Below are positions 47,275 through 59,650 of a stretch of DNA of 64,000 nt, piece by piece. The DNA comes from Oscheius sp. JU75 (taxonomy: Eukaryota; Nematoda; Chromadorea; Rhabditida; Rhabditidae): positions 3,224,001 through 3,288,000 of the forward strand of contig JASJZC010000006.1 of the NCBI GenBank assembly GCA_037178855.1, read 5' to 3'. The stretch's first letter is position 1, and every line of letters begins with the position of its first letter. Made by a program: the position numbers and the translations under genes. Under the pieces are notes generated by a model. The model worked only from the letters and a program-made list of their open reading frames with translations. It ran no database searches and had not been told where the DNA came from.

Positions 47275-48260
47275 ATCGACAAGGAGCCCCGCCAAGATCG
47301 TCCGCGTACTTCAGCTCATCTATAAATCAGCCAAGGTCAACATACGAGTCTGTGGGAAGCCGGTGGATATCGACATGCAAAGAGGAGTTCTGCAAGGAGA
47401 TACAATCTCGTCATCTCTCTTCAGCGCGGTAGTTGAAGAGGTATTCCGGAGTATAGACTGGCACACGTTTGGAGTGAACATCAACGGGAAGCTGCTGACC
47501 AGCATTCGATATGCTGATGACACGGTCCTCTTTGCTCACTCTGCCGGGGAACTGGAAGCAATGTTGGAGGATTTAGCCCATCACAGTGCTTCGGTAGGAC
47601 TTTCGCTGAATTGCCAAAAGACGAAGCTGATGACCAACTGCAACCAGAACCCAATTGCTGTCAATTTCCAAATCTCCGTACTGCAAGGAGTATATATATC
47701 TGGGATCGAGAGTATCGTTTGACCGAAATACTACGCTGGAAGTCGGAAGACGAATTCGATCTGATTGGTATGCCTTCAATAGATTCCACGAAATCTTCAC
47801 CAATAAACGGATCAGCCTGGCACAGAAGAGGAAACTCTATAGGATGTGTATTGAGCCTTGTTTACTATATGCGTCCGAAACATGGCCTACTCGAGAAAAG
47901 GACCTATCCAAACTACGGACAGTTCAGCACAATATGATGAGGAGAATGGTCGGAGTAAATTTGTTAGATAAAAGAACAAACGGCTGGCTAGAAGGAACAG
48001 TGAAACTACCTGACATAAGAAAGGAGTTTTTCAAGAAAAATTGGAAATGGGCAAACAGAATAGCTAATTGGAGCGACGATAGATGGACGAAACGAATAGT
48101 CGAATGGAGACCGTGGAGATATAGAAGGATGACAGGTCGACCGAAGACGAGATGGAGAGATGATTTCGCAGTGCAAATGGGCGAGACATGGACGAGAACA
48201 GCAAGGACGGATCATGATCAATGGAGAGTAAGCATGACACGACATATAGAAAAAATATGA
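47275..48260 (+). mobile_element. 5'-truncated non-LTR retrotransposon (RTE/CR1-like RT)
   Basis: The first frame: VCGKPVDIDMQRGVLQGDTI, SSLFSAVVEEVF, SIRYADDTVLFAHSAGELEA, LSLNCQKTKLM (RT motifs 4-6, YADD). A frame shift near 47690 leads to YIYLGSRVSFD, KRKLYRMCIEPCLLYASETW, LRTVQHNMMRRMVGVNLLDK, WKWANRIANW and RRMTGRPKTRWRDDF, the typical C-terminal block of RTE-like elements. No endonuclease or N-terminal RT motifs, so it is 5'-truncated as expected for target-primed insertion. The A-rich tail about 48245-48290 may mark the 3' end. Inactive. Confidence 0.85.
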
Positions 48261-48290
48261 TTATTGTGAATAAAATCTAAAAAATCTAAG

Positions 48291-49774
48291 TCAAGTCAGT
48301 TTGGGAGAGCTTGGAGTACGTTGCTCCTATCACGATAGCTCGACTGGAGCAGCATCTACCTGTCAGGAGCCGCAACGACGACAAATTATGGCGAGGGTCT
48401 GAAATGATACTGTCGGGTACTGCCTCTGTCACTGTTACAATCCCGACAGTGATTGCCTGGTAGTCTTGGCCGGTTAGTTCCATTCCTTTCCAATAAAAAT
48501 TGGATTCCCTTTTTTACAGGCAATATTTGCATCAAACGATAGTTTTCTGTTGATTCCAAGGTGCGTACCGTTGAGAGAAGTAGAATAACATTTTGCCTTT
48601 TGCAACTGTCTTCTCACAAAGCCTATACTTCTCATTGAACCAGTTCCCTCCATTCCTCTTCTCCATCGAGTGCCCACTCCCGTTTCGAAACTCCACACCT
48701 TTCTGGTCAATAGATCCTCCTCACCCACCCTCGCCCTTCTGTTGATCACACGACTTGCCAGCAGGGGATGAAAACAGAGCTGTGCAAATGGGTAACAGAG
48801 AAACCAAATCAATGACTGACAGAGGGGGCGGAAGCTTTGGTAGTCTACTGAACGATAAGTAAATCACACGGTTTCAGTGTCAGAGCAGTTTTCTCACCCT
48901 ATACATTGCCAACTCTAATTCTGATAGGCTGAAAACCTTTATTTCCCTTAGTTTCTCTCGCTAGAACCCCTCGGATAACGAATCTCGGTAAGCCATCTTG
49001 ACACTTTGTAGCAAAGAGTTTGAACTGTCTCTTCCAGTGCCGATTGATAAGCTCTCAGAAATCGGGAGAGCAATTGTTGCAGAGAGTGACTCATCTTTTG
49101 TCAAAATGTCCGACTCTCAACTCTCGAAAAGGGTACACGTCACTTCGAAACACTTTTCGAATAACCATTCGAAATTGGTGGTATAAAGGGTGGGATATAT
49201 GCTCAGAGAGTAGTTATCTATCCCGCCTGTTCTTCTTATTCGAAACCGTTTTCCAACTTATTTCTTGCTGGCCCGTGAGTTCTTCATACTTTTATACTGC
49301 CTCTCTCCCTGTCTGACTCTCTCTATATTTCAAAAGTAACCCAACCAATGATCATCCTTAACCCTGTTTTGTCAACAGACCGGTTCTTTGACTGTTTTGA
49401 GAGTATCTCCCCTACAGATTATTACGTATACTCCCCAAAAACATATTCGAAAATGCCCAAATCCTTCCAAAGGTCGGTTTCTGTACTATATATCCTAACA
49501 GTACCCCTGCCTCTTCAATTTCTCTCCTTCGAATGATTTGTCATAGCCATCTCAGGCTCTTTCGCAATCGTCCACCCGTCATTCTCGAGAATGTTCCGAT
49601 CCCTTGCCGAAACAGCCTCCCGTTTCGAAAAGACATATGATCGACCGCTCGCGTCGCGTCGCGCAGTCGACTGTCGTCGTCTGCTGTCTCTCGGCGCCCC
49701 GTGTTCTCTCTCCCCGTCTCTTCGCCCCCACCACTATCTCTCTGTCTCCCGTCGACTCTGCTCTCCCTCCCTGA
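48291..49774. other. intergenic
   Basis: No coding evidence. T/C-rich from 49200. The last 200 bp have higher G+C (CGCTCGCGTCGCGTCGCGCA near 49650) and precede a TATA-like box. Confidence 0.4.
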
Positions 49775-49782
49775 TATAAAAG
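49775..49782 (+). promoter_or_regulatory. TATA box candidate
   Basis: TATAAAAG downstream of a G+C-richer stretch. About 55 bp downstream is a short frame (MPPTVGSPSRLPVQSASK). A hairpin GGGTCCA/TGGACCC follows, then a GT-AG unit at 49913-49945. Confidence 0.35.
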
Positions 49783-52700
49783 CCAGGTCAGGGGAGGATC
49801 CTTCGCCAGACGCGCTCCGCTCTCCCCAAGCCATGCCTCCTACTGTCGGTTCTCCATCGCGCCTGCCTGTACAGTCAGCTTCAAAATAGGGTCCAATCTG
49901 GCTGGACCCTCGGTGAGAAGTTCCTTTTTGACGCTGTCGTTTTAGCTCAAACCGGCGAGATTTCTCTCTTGACTCTCTTATCCTCTAAAGCAGCGGGGTT
50001 TTTCTTCCACTATCCACGGATGTGTTATCTCTCTTGGGCGAAATAGGGAATGGTTTGGTGGTTGGACACTCTCTCTGTCTTGGACTCTCTCTAGGATCTC
50101 AGTTTTGTCTCTCTAAAGTGACACTAGCTGCTCTCCTCTGCTCACCGAGATGACCCACCTTCCCCGGTATTCCTCAAAACGATTAAGGTTAGTAGAAGGA
50201 CTGACTCCTTTCATGAGGACAGTCGACGGCGACGTCTCGCAGCCAGAATGCTTTCAGGTGTCCGTCCATCGAAGTGAGAGAGTCAGATCCGAGCGAAAAG
50301 AGCGAGCGCTTGACCCCCTTCACATTCTAGTCGCAGAAAGAGGACTCAAGAATTTCTAATAATGCAGTTACGAGAGGGCTGCGCGAGACTCTTCTAGACT
50401 CTCTGATAGTTTCGAAACATTTCTCGAAGTTTATATGCAGTTTTTCATTGAAAAGAAGAAGAGTAGCACTGTAAAAGAGAAAGAGTAATAAACTTGCATA
50501 TAACCCCTATACAGCTGTTTTTAATTGTTCTCACAAAAAGAGGCCCTCGCGCCCATCCCTCTTTTTTCAGCAAAACTCACTCTCGAAGGGACTACCGTAT
50601 ACCTCTCTCTCATTCAAAGATCCGTCTTGTTGTGCATGTATCCTCTTTGGCTTGTTATTCGCTTACGAATTTGCACTTAATGGTCTCGAAACTGTGTTGT
50701 CTGGTATTGTCTCCCTTCAGGTGGTCTAACTTCTCTTAGTGGTTACTGTAACAGTACTACCTACTGTATACCGTGTTGATTCGAAATCAGGTTAAATGTG
50801 TAATCACAAACTTGAAAAATTGCCACCAAAGTATAGCCTTACCGTATCACAAAACTGCTAAAGTGTGTACTACCGTGCCAGTTCTCAAATTGCCTCCTCT
50901 ATTTATACAAAAGCTCAAACAGTTTCCAAATTACTATAAACAGAAGAGAATAAACTGTAACGTGATCAGAACGAAACAAGATATAAGAAATATAGAGAAG
51001 CTAATGATCAAAACGAACTCTACCCTTGACTGCCTCAAACATCGAAACCAAGTGCTAAATACTAAAAAAAACAATTCTAAATACTCGAAGTGTCTCGTGT
51101 AAAACAGACCAAGGTTTCCAAACATCTCGAACAAACCTAGAAAAGCTAATGACCAAGACCAAACTCAAACTTGACCTTATCAAACTTTGAAACCAAATAG
51201 GAAGGAGTCCTAAAAGCTCAAATTGCCTCGTGTAAACCAGATCAAACATTTCTTAAACCCAACGAGTTTTAACTTCAAACCTAAATGAAACTTTGTTTCA
51301 AATTTGGCCCCTTCAAATATTGAAACAACCCAGGAAAAAGTCCCGAAACCTTTGATATGTGGTGTGAACCAAACAATTTCTCTAGCGAATTACTAAAAAC
51401 CCAAAACTTTAAAAATCACTGTCATGGCAGTTGTACAGCCTGATCTATTCAAACATTTTTCCAAGTACCTAACTATATTCAAAGCTCAAGCAGTAAAACA
51501 AAACTAAAAACTGTAAACCCCAGAAATCCTCTTTGTGTTCCCTGCCCGTACACTTCTTCTCTCTCCTTTTCTCATGTTGGCTTGTCCTCTTTTCCCTTTG
51601 TCCTAAGTTCCGTTGAGCCTCGAACAGTGTCTCTGTCACACTCTTTCCTTCTCCTACGTTGCGCCTAACTCTAATGTGGCCGTCGGCCTGAATCTAGCAA
51701 GAAAAAAAGAAGATTGCGGCACTCGCACGACCGGGTGTGCGTTGTAGGTCCGTCGCTTTTTACGCATGATCATCCCTAACTGTCCTAACCTTCTTCTCTT
51801 TTTTTAAGAGATCGATTAAGTGTCCGAGATTCCCTCTTGTGGTCGCGTTCTTTTTTTAAGTCCAAACTCTCACCGTTTGATCTCTGTAGGGTTCAAAGAC
51901 ACTCGCACTCTCTCTCCATATGGTACGCGTAAACGGAATGGCTCAGTGTGGTGGTCCGGATAGTTTTTCTTTGGTGTGTTGCCAGAAAGTTCAATGCTTT
52001 CCCACCTTTGTTCTCGTTTTGACACTAACCTCTTGTAGCTTTGTGAATGCCTCGAGCTTTTCTATGTCAAACCTTAACGATTAAGAAATCTCTCTAAAAA
52101 CTATAGTATGTCCCAAACAACAATCTATAAAGCGGTTTATAGTTCACAAAACCATAAAATTTTCTGGCAACACGCCTTCTGACAGCCCGGTAATGGATGA
52201 TTTCGGTTTGAACTCCTCAGCCTAACTTTGGCCTCCTTTACAGCTACCGTAACCTCAGTTCGTTCTCGCTTCAGAAGCCTGTGCTCGCTCCAAATTACCC
52301 GGTCCGTTTGCAATCTTTCTGTTCTCTTAAGGTCGACTAATAGTGTTGTAGAGATGGTATAGCTTGTGGCTTGAACTTTGTAAAGGGTTGTGGTCTAGCC
52401 TGGTAGCACCTATCTTTTAATATTTGTCTCTGTTACTGTAATCGTGTTGTTCCTTTCGAAACCAACCATCCTGAGTCCAAACTATTTTCCTTCGACAACA
52501 ATGTCTCTTACAATATTCCGACTTGATCAAGCTCAAATCTAAGAGTGTGCCAGAAATACAAACCCAAAAAGAAAAACCTTCCCAACTTATACCACTTTTC
52601 AAAAATCAGAACCTACAAAAGTGCCTCGGCAGGCCTACATGAAAGATTCAGCTTCCTTCTTACAAAATACCAGTTGACACCATATCTCCTATTACCTTAG

Positions 52701-55700
52701 AGTGATAAAATCTCACCAAAAATTACAAACTTACTGCGAAGCCCAACCATATTCAATTCCAAACCAAATATTCCAAGCAAACATAAATAATACAATGTCT
52801 CAAACTCTGTGTGGTACCAAACTTTAAACCAAATTGCAAACCAAAACTTCAAGACTTTACTTCATTAAACTAGTATTAGGAGTTTACAAAATCTTGACAA
52901 CCAAACCCCACTAGAAATCTGACGAAATAAGTCAAACTTCTAAAATCTAAAGAAAAAAAAACAAAACATGGCAACGCCTTCAAAACTGATTGTTACCAAA
53001 TTCTAAACATGTAAACCGAGTTATTAATCAAACTCTCCAGCATTTAATCGCTCAAACTATTATGAACACCATGACAAAACTCTGACAAACAGACAAAAAA
53101 CCCACCAAAAATCTGACTGAACAAATCTAGAGAACCAAATAAGAAATCAGACCAAAACCTTCAAAGCAAACAAATATCAAAATATCTGACCGAACGTGCC
53201 ATAGGTAGGCTCTCGAAATAGACAAAACGAATGAACTAGTTGTCGTGTGTGTTGTGTATTCGTGTGTGTCGGGTTCTGGAATCCAAAGTAGAATTTGCAC
53301 CGTCTCGTCCTGGACGACGAGTGAGAAAGAAGAAGCGCGGCGGGTAGTTGAGCTCTGGCACGTTCTTCAGGGCTTGACCAGTGGGTATCTCTCTCTTCAT
53401 CTCTGTCTCGAAACTAGTTTAAAAAGCATGGTCTAGGTACCTGAGAGACTGTCCGTTGCCCATCGATTCTCAGCATACTTACAGTCCCCCAACCCAAAAG
53501 CCGCCGCCAAATTTCCATCAACTATAGCGGCCTCCTTGTTGAGCTGGCATGACCCTAGGTAGAAACTCATCCCGCCTCTTCTATTCAGAGAAAAAGGTTG
53601 AAAAGGAATTGGGCCGCTGCAATACATCTACAAGAATCGACATTTGCTGACTGGATTATGGTAGCCAATGAGTGGGACATGCCGTAGGTAGACAGAACTC
53701 TCTTGTGTTACCAAAAAAGAAGAAGTGGTGGTGTGGCTGGGTTACTGTAGGTGCGATTCGTGTCCTTCTTCCCACCCTTCTTTTATGTCCAGGAGACTCA
53801 CCTTCCGTTACAAACTGACCATGCTTCTAGGATTGCTTGTTCTTGGACTGGCTGACTGGGTACATAACTTTTAAAACCAAAACAAAGTCAACATAATAAG
53901 CTACAAAAAACAAAAAGATCAAAATCTAAATCATCATACAAAAGAAACTTTCAACGATTAAACAAACCTAAAGACAAAAATGTAAAATGTGAAAGCCAAT
54001 AAGTACGATATAGAGTCCAATTTCAAACACAATACTTGATCCAAAATTATCAAACAAAACCAAAAAAAGTACCCTATCAGCTTGATAGTTTCTCCATCTG
54101 CAAGCGGGATTAAAGCGGACTTTACCCATGAGGATTCTGCCTCTTTTATTCACTGAACCCCTCCAATGAACTAAAAAACGTAGCAATCTTGCACAGCAAT
54201 GATCAATTCCACAGCATTTGTCTGTTCTAGTGAACTATATAGACCCACATTGTGATGATTTCCAAGTAAACCACTATAATACTCGTTCATTTGTTCAGTT
54301 AACTTCTAAAAAAGTTTGTAATCAACCGGAAAATATCTGTCACTTTGACAATTGACTATCTTAAAGTATATTCAGCTTTGTAATCTGTACCATTCTGAAT
54401 CCCTCAGTATCTTCCTAACTCAGACTGTCACTAAATCTATAAACTTTATCTCAATGATGTTCTTCTAAGAAACGGTGGCGCTTGAAGCTCAAACTACTCT
54501 CGAATCTTTGCAGTATTTCTTATTATTACAAGGGCCTTTGACCCACAAGTCATTTTAATATGACCATGATTCTGTACTTTTCAACTCGATTGTAAATCGA
54601 TCGTTTTCTGTTAATTGAAAACTGAAACCATAACCATAAACCTTGAACAAATTGGTGTTATTGACTGATATTGTAGCTCTCTGAGCTGAAATCCTTGACT
54701 TCTGAATTATGAACCTCAAGCCCTCAGTACCTACTGGGTCTCTTTTCATCGAAATTGTTCTCGCCAACTATGAATTATGCCTTAAAGGTGTGTTCTTATC
54801 AAACATAACGTTCTAAGCAAATCGCTTGAAATATCTCAAACGTGTGGGGAATACCCCCTTTATTCTACGCAACGAAGCTTGCTGTTTCCTCAAGGGGAAA
54901 CGACTTATAAATGTTGATTCGGACATGTTATCTAATCGGAAATGGCTCCCTTGGCCAGATTCTCTCTCTCTCTCTCAAGACTTCTCATTGAACTTCCCAA
55001 AGTACCTTGATTGTCTTCTATATACAGTCTACAGTCTCCTCATTCCTTCGAGAAGTGTTCCCGATCACATGTTATTGAAGTTCTACCCAGAATCCTTGCA
55101 ATGTGCCCAAAACGATCAAGTTATATCTCCAACCTCGACTTTTCAACCTTTGACTACTTCCCAAGACCTGAATCTTGTGAAACAGACTATTTGAATCTTC
55201 AAGTGGACTAATCTACGTCAAACTTTGTGTCAAAACAACCAATTCATTCTTACAATCTTCAAAACTCGTGCTTTTTCTTCGCACGACTGCTATTCAAAGA
55301 CTTGAAACTTTCCGACCGTTTATCAAGATATACTGTATCTCGACCATAAACAACTGCAAGCTACCAATCAAGATCAGACCAAGTAAACTCTTACTCATTT
55401 GTGAAAACCCACCGGAAACCCCAGCTATTTGACGGCCTATACCTGTAGCAACTCTCAGAACATACTTTCTGTTCCGTGCATAACTGGACTAGGACCTTGT
55501 CAGGACTACCATATCTTTGCTCCGTAATCTCATCGACCATTCTCTTCCCTTATATTTCTATGAAAACCTGAACCTGCCAACTGATACTGAAATCCTACCA
55601 GACAACTAAGAAAATGTGAACCACTATATCTCGGAACAAAGACTTTACTCAAACCCATCGAAATCTCAAGCCTTCATCTCTCTGTCAGCCTGCCATGTAC

Positions 55701-56470
55701 TACCTGTACCAACTCTCAGAATATCTCCCGTTTTTCCGTACATGAACTGGACTCTGACCCTGCCAAGACAAACTTTCTTTGAATCAACCCAAAAGCCTCA
55801 AACTCTTACCCATCGTCTTCGAACTCTCATCGAAATTCCCAGTTTTCAAGACTTCTCTTATATTCAACAAATGCTCACAGGACTTCTGCCAAATTAATGA
55901 CACAATTTTACTTCCATGACCCTCCATCGACTATTCAGTCCAGTCCTCCTCCAGCATCCTCTCAGACACTTCAATATACCAAAACCTACAAACTCTGAGC
56001 TTCCCTATAAACAAATCTCCGTCAGTTTGGACTCTTTCTGGACTTTTCCTAGTGGACTACTTGACTAATTGACACTCTATTCCAACTTCAAAACTTTTTT
56101 TAAACAAAAACTGAAAACACAAACTTGAACAAATGTTGAAACAAACTACAAATCGTTAACTACCAGGTATAATTAGAACTCCCAAATACAAACAGACAAA
56201 ACTTGGAACAAAAGTTATTGAAGTTCAAAAAGTGCTTTCCAAAAGTTATGAGTGCGTGGTTTGTTCTACTATCACCTTTCCCTCTTGTTTCAGTCTTGCA
56301 CCAGTCTCTTCAAAGGAATACGGTAGTCCCAACACTTTTTTTTCCTTCTTCTTCCAGTTGTCCTTTTCTTCTAGTTTTGATGAGGAAAACATCATGATCT
56401 CATACTTGTCTCCAAGAAAACTGCCTAAATCTGGGCTAGGTTTGTCAATGCTCAACAATTCAGAATAAGG
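49783..56470. other. non-coding block with G-poor strand asymmetry
   Basis: No exon with recognisable homology. About 50770-53180 and 53870-56170 are poor in G on the plus strand and rich in CAAA/AAACC words (first part) or C/T words (54.9-56.1 kb). Within it, 55437-55512 and 55695-55770 are diverged copies (CTGTA-CAACTCTCAGAA, TGCATAACTGGACT type) about 258 bp apart. 49913-49945 is a 33-nt GT-AG unit (GTGAGAAG…CGTTTTAG). It could be a long non-coding RNA locus, a satellite-like relic, or a giant intron. Confidence 0.4.
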
Positions 56471-56475
56471 ACTCT

Positions 56476-56636
56476 TCAAAGCACCTCTCGGTATAGGTAG
56501 TCCACCTTTTCCACGAAGTTCTTGCCCAAAGTGGCGCTCCCTTCCAGTAAATCTCTGGCCTGCGAATTATTTCTGGAACTGCGTAAACCAAATGTTCTCC
56601 CTCTGGCGGGGTTTCAGCAAGAACTTTGATGTCAAA
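56476..56636 (-). CDS. possible C-terminal exon pair, unrecognised
   Basis: Minus-strand exons 56636-56589 (FDIKVLAETPPEGEHL) and 56559-56476 (ARDLLEGSATLGKNFVEKVD then YLYREVL and TGA) join over a 29-nt intron (56560-56588, GTTTACGC…TTCGCAG), with acceptor CCTTACAG before the first. The joined peptide looks protein-like, but I recognise no family and cannot find the 5' exons. Tentative. Confidence 0.25.
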
Positions 56637-56741
56637 CTGTAAGGCGGTCATTTGGAAATGAGGCAATTCCGGAAAGGAACCCTCCTCTCATGACTCGCTA
56701 CCAGCAAGCAAATTCAATCTCGATGAGTCGACCCATTTAAC

Positions 56742-57316
56742 GTGAGACAGCGTGCCTTGACGAAAGTTTCAGAGACTCCCACTCGTAACATTTGAAAGAT
56801 TGTAAAATCCAGAACGGTAGAGTTCTATGAACAGAAGCCTGGACGTAAGATGCTTTACTTTGAAACGACTTTCAGCCAGAGCCAGATTATCAGAGGGACA
56901 CCTGAGGTTTCATGAAGAAGAATAGCCACGTAGTCGACCTATCCAAAGTGAGACCACAGTTTTGGAAACTCCTAGGGGGTGAGACCCAAGTCAGGAAGAA
57001 ACTTAGCTGTGAAAGATGAACTACAGATACTGGAAGTGAATAGCAAAGGAGATTTCAGAGGTTTAGAGAATGTGGAAAGCCCTAAGGCAGCCTATTATTG
57101 AGCTTGGTCTCATAGCAGTCGTCAGAGGCTTTGAAGCAACGACTTTCCCGGACAAGAGAGCTCCTGTGAGATAGCGTGCCTTGACCACAGTTTCAGTGAC
57201 TCACCACTCGTAATAATCAAAAGTCAGACGGTTTTGGCAGATGTTGATTCGGAAAGAAATAAGTCTATCAAAGAAGACGGACAGGCACTGGCAGTGAGTA
57301 GCAAAGACCGTTTTAG
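56742..57316 (+). repeat. duplicated block with very short GT-AG units
   Basis: Plus-strand segments bounded by consensus splice signals: 56742-56772 (31 nt, GTGAGACAGCGTGCC…GTTTCAG), 56845-56875 (31), 56979-57006 (28), 57036-57058 (23, GTGAATAGCAAAGG…TTTCAG), 57166-57196 (31, homologous to the first) and 57294-57316 (23, homologous to 57036). The sequences between have stops in all plus frames, so they are not coding exons as read. See findings. Confidence 0.4.
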
Positions 57317-58340
57317 AAGCTATCGACATAGAGCGAGAGATCTAAAGGTCATTCATTCGAGGGGGAAAGCAGTGCAGAAGAGATTGGAGGTTCAATGTAA
57401 CAGATGAGATCAGATTTGTAGCGGTAGATGATCAGACAAGCCAACTCGAACCATGAAGTCTGGGTGGATAGCGATGACTCGGATGTAAGGAGCAGTCTTT
57501 ACTAATCGAAGCACCTTTTCTCCAAGACTATCGGGAATCCCAGGATAAAGCCTGGAACTTTTCGCAGTCGGTACCGGCTTGTCCCAAGATAGGCTCAACA
57601 CTCGCATTCAAGACTCATACTCTCTCGTGATGTCGATGACAGTTCACATTCTCTTAAAAGTTGGTTCCCTCGAGCATCTAGGAATGCCAATTTCACGACT
57701 TTCGCCGTCCAGGCTTATCAACCTCAGTTCAGAGAAGCATTTATGCAGTTAGCCAGACCTTTTGGGCCTTCGCCAGCTCGATCTTATCACCCAACAGTTT
57801 GAGCACTTTCTTCTATACGATACTTTAGAAAACGTCCAGATTGGGCAATTGCTGACATTTCTTTGATCCCTGTAGGAAACCTATTCGGATGTGGCCCTTG
57901 TTTCCTGTCAGCGTTGATCCTCTTTTCAACTTTTTGAAGCTTTGCCGGCTCGGACTCTCCGGCTGTTTGCCCTGTATCTCAAGGGTTTCCCCTCTCCTTT
58001 TGAAACCGAACTTGGCCTGGAATTCCGGCTTCGTTTTTCGTCTCTAAGGTGTGCCTCTTAGACTGTAGACCAGTCTAACTGTGCGGGCGGACGGTGGGCT
58101 AGCGCCGTATCTTTGAAGCTGTTTTGTGAAGAAGAACGCTTGAAAAGCACGATCTGCCCTACTTCTTCGGGATATCAGAGACACTAGCCAGTCCTCTTTG
58201 AGATTTTTCTTACACCTACACATTTTGTGCCCTTTGTCGCAAAGTTTGTGTTTTCAGAGCCGCGATTGTTTTCAGGTTTCACAGCGCGCTGCGTTCTTTC
58301 AGGTACCTATCGGTAGATGAGCCAAACAGGGCCGAGAACT
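57317..58340. other. non-coding, no feature recognised
   Basis: Contains a 65-codon minus ORF (57410-57607, RLYPGIPDSLGEKVLRLV) without known motifs. Otherwise nothing supported. Confidence 0.35.
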
Positions 58341-59650
58341 GTAAGCTAGGTGCTCCCAAAAATCTGGTTTTAGTATCTTCCCATAGTCTTCTGGACGTAG
58401 AGTGAGCCTTGCGGTTTCTAGCCTCTGTTCAGTAAATGACTCAGTCGCCAACCGTTTTCCACAACAATCCGTAAGCGGAATGCCGTCAAAATCTGGATTT
58501 AGCACTCCGATTTCCCTCACTCTCTCAATCTTTATGGAACACTTCCACTGACTCCAAACTGTAAGCTACAGTCCCGGATCACCAGTTTTAGAAACTCATC
58601 CCTCGGTCGGCTCGGATTTCCAGCCGTTACCCACCCTCATCGCAGAACAAACCGTAAGCTAGGATCCCGGATCACTGGTTTTAGAACGAAGCTCGCGTGT
58701 CTTATAAAGTCGTCGTCTCTCTAGAAATCATCAACCAGTTACCGCGAAATGAATTCTGTGAGCCTTCTGGCCTCTAACCTCTCGTTCAGCTCGCCTAGTT
58801 TATCGGGTCTCGTCTTCAGTCTTCGTCACATCCCCAAGAGTAAGCTAGGAATCAGAACATTGGTTTTAGAACCTATTCGCGAAGCCTCTTTGTGATAGCC
58901 GAATACAGTAAGCATAGGACCGCTCAACTAAACTTTCAGCCAAAAGTCGTATGCTTAGAAGTTTGAATAGCGCTGGAACCCAGTGCACCCCTCCTTTCGG
59001 AATACGCTCCAGCTTAAGGGTACCTTTCTCCCTTCACAATGCAGTTCAGAACAACTACTTCCAATAGTGCTAAACAATGGGAGGGTCTTTCATTATATCG
59101 ACAAATCTCCAACAGTAAGCTAGGGACCGGATCACTGGTTTTAGAGCCTCGTCGCGTCTCTTCCAGCCACTTATAATCTTCAATCCAGTTCTTAGAGCCG
59201 GATCAGTAAGCCTAGGATCGTCAAACACAACTTTAATTCAATTCTGTGTCTAGAAGCGTCTAAACAGCGCTGGAACCCAGTGCTCTTCTTTCCAAGGGTA
59301 CCTATCTCTCTTCCCAATCCAGTTCAGAACAACTCTTTGACTCTCTTCGAAAACTATTCGATAGGGACTAGCAACAGTCGAGCGTCTCTTTCTATCGTCC
59401 CAAAGAGTAAGCTAGGAACCGGATCACTGGTTTTAGAGCCTCATCGCGATTCTTCCAATCACTTAAATCATCTCCAACCCAGTTCTTAGCGCCGAATCAG
59501 TAAGCCTAGGACCGTCAAACCCAACTTTCAGCTTCTTACCAAGCCTCTAGAAGTTCTAGCAGCGCTGGAAACCAGTGCTCTCCTTTCGGAATACCTTCCT
59601 TTCTAAGGGTACTTTTTTCCCTTCACAATCCAGTTCAGACCATGTCTTTC
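58341..59650 (+). repeat. divergent tandem array (~290-bp units) built on ~31-nt GTAAGC…TTTAG motifs
   Basis: GTAAGC motifs start at 58341, 58471, 58561, 58654, 58840, 58908, 59115, 59206, 59407 and 59500. All but 59206 end in TTTTAG, ATTTAG or TTTCAG 30-33 nt later. Two subtypes alternate: A (…CCGGATCACTGGTTTTAG) and B (…CGTCAAAC-CAACTTTCAG). A/B pairs repeat about every 275-298 bp. Units also share the hairpin GCGCTGG-AAC-CCAGTGC and an AAGGGTAC block. No long ORF crosses the array on either strand. Confidence 0.65.

Noticed and set aside
59280-59489. 69-codon plus ORF
   Set aside because: It runs across the tandem array with no conservation between units.
58341-59650. Leucine-rich-repeat-like minus-strand coding (LKPVIRSLAY, FDGIPLTDCCG)
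   Set aside because: Unit lengths of 30-33 nt do not preserve one frame, and stops interrupt nearly every unit; left only as an alternative in the finding.
58341-59650. CRISPR array or spliced-leader RNA cluster
   Set aside because: This is a eukaryotic locus; the repeat spacing is irregular and the units diverge. I see no SL sequence plus Sm-site arrangement.
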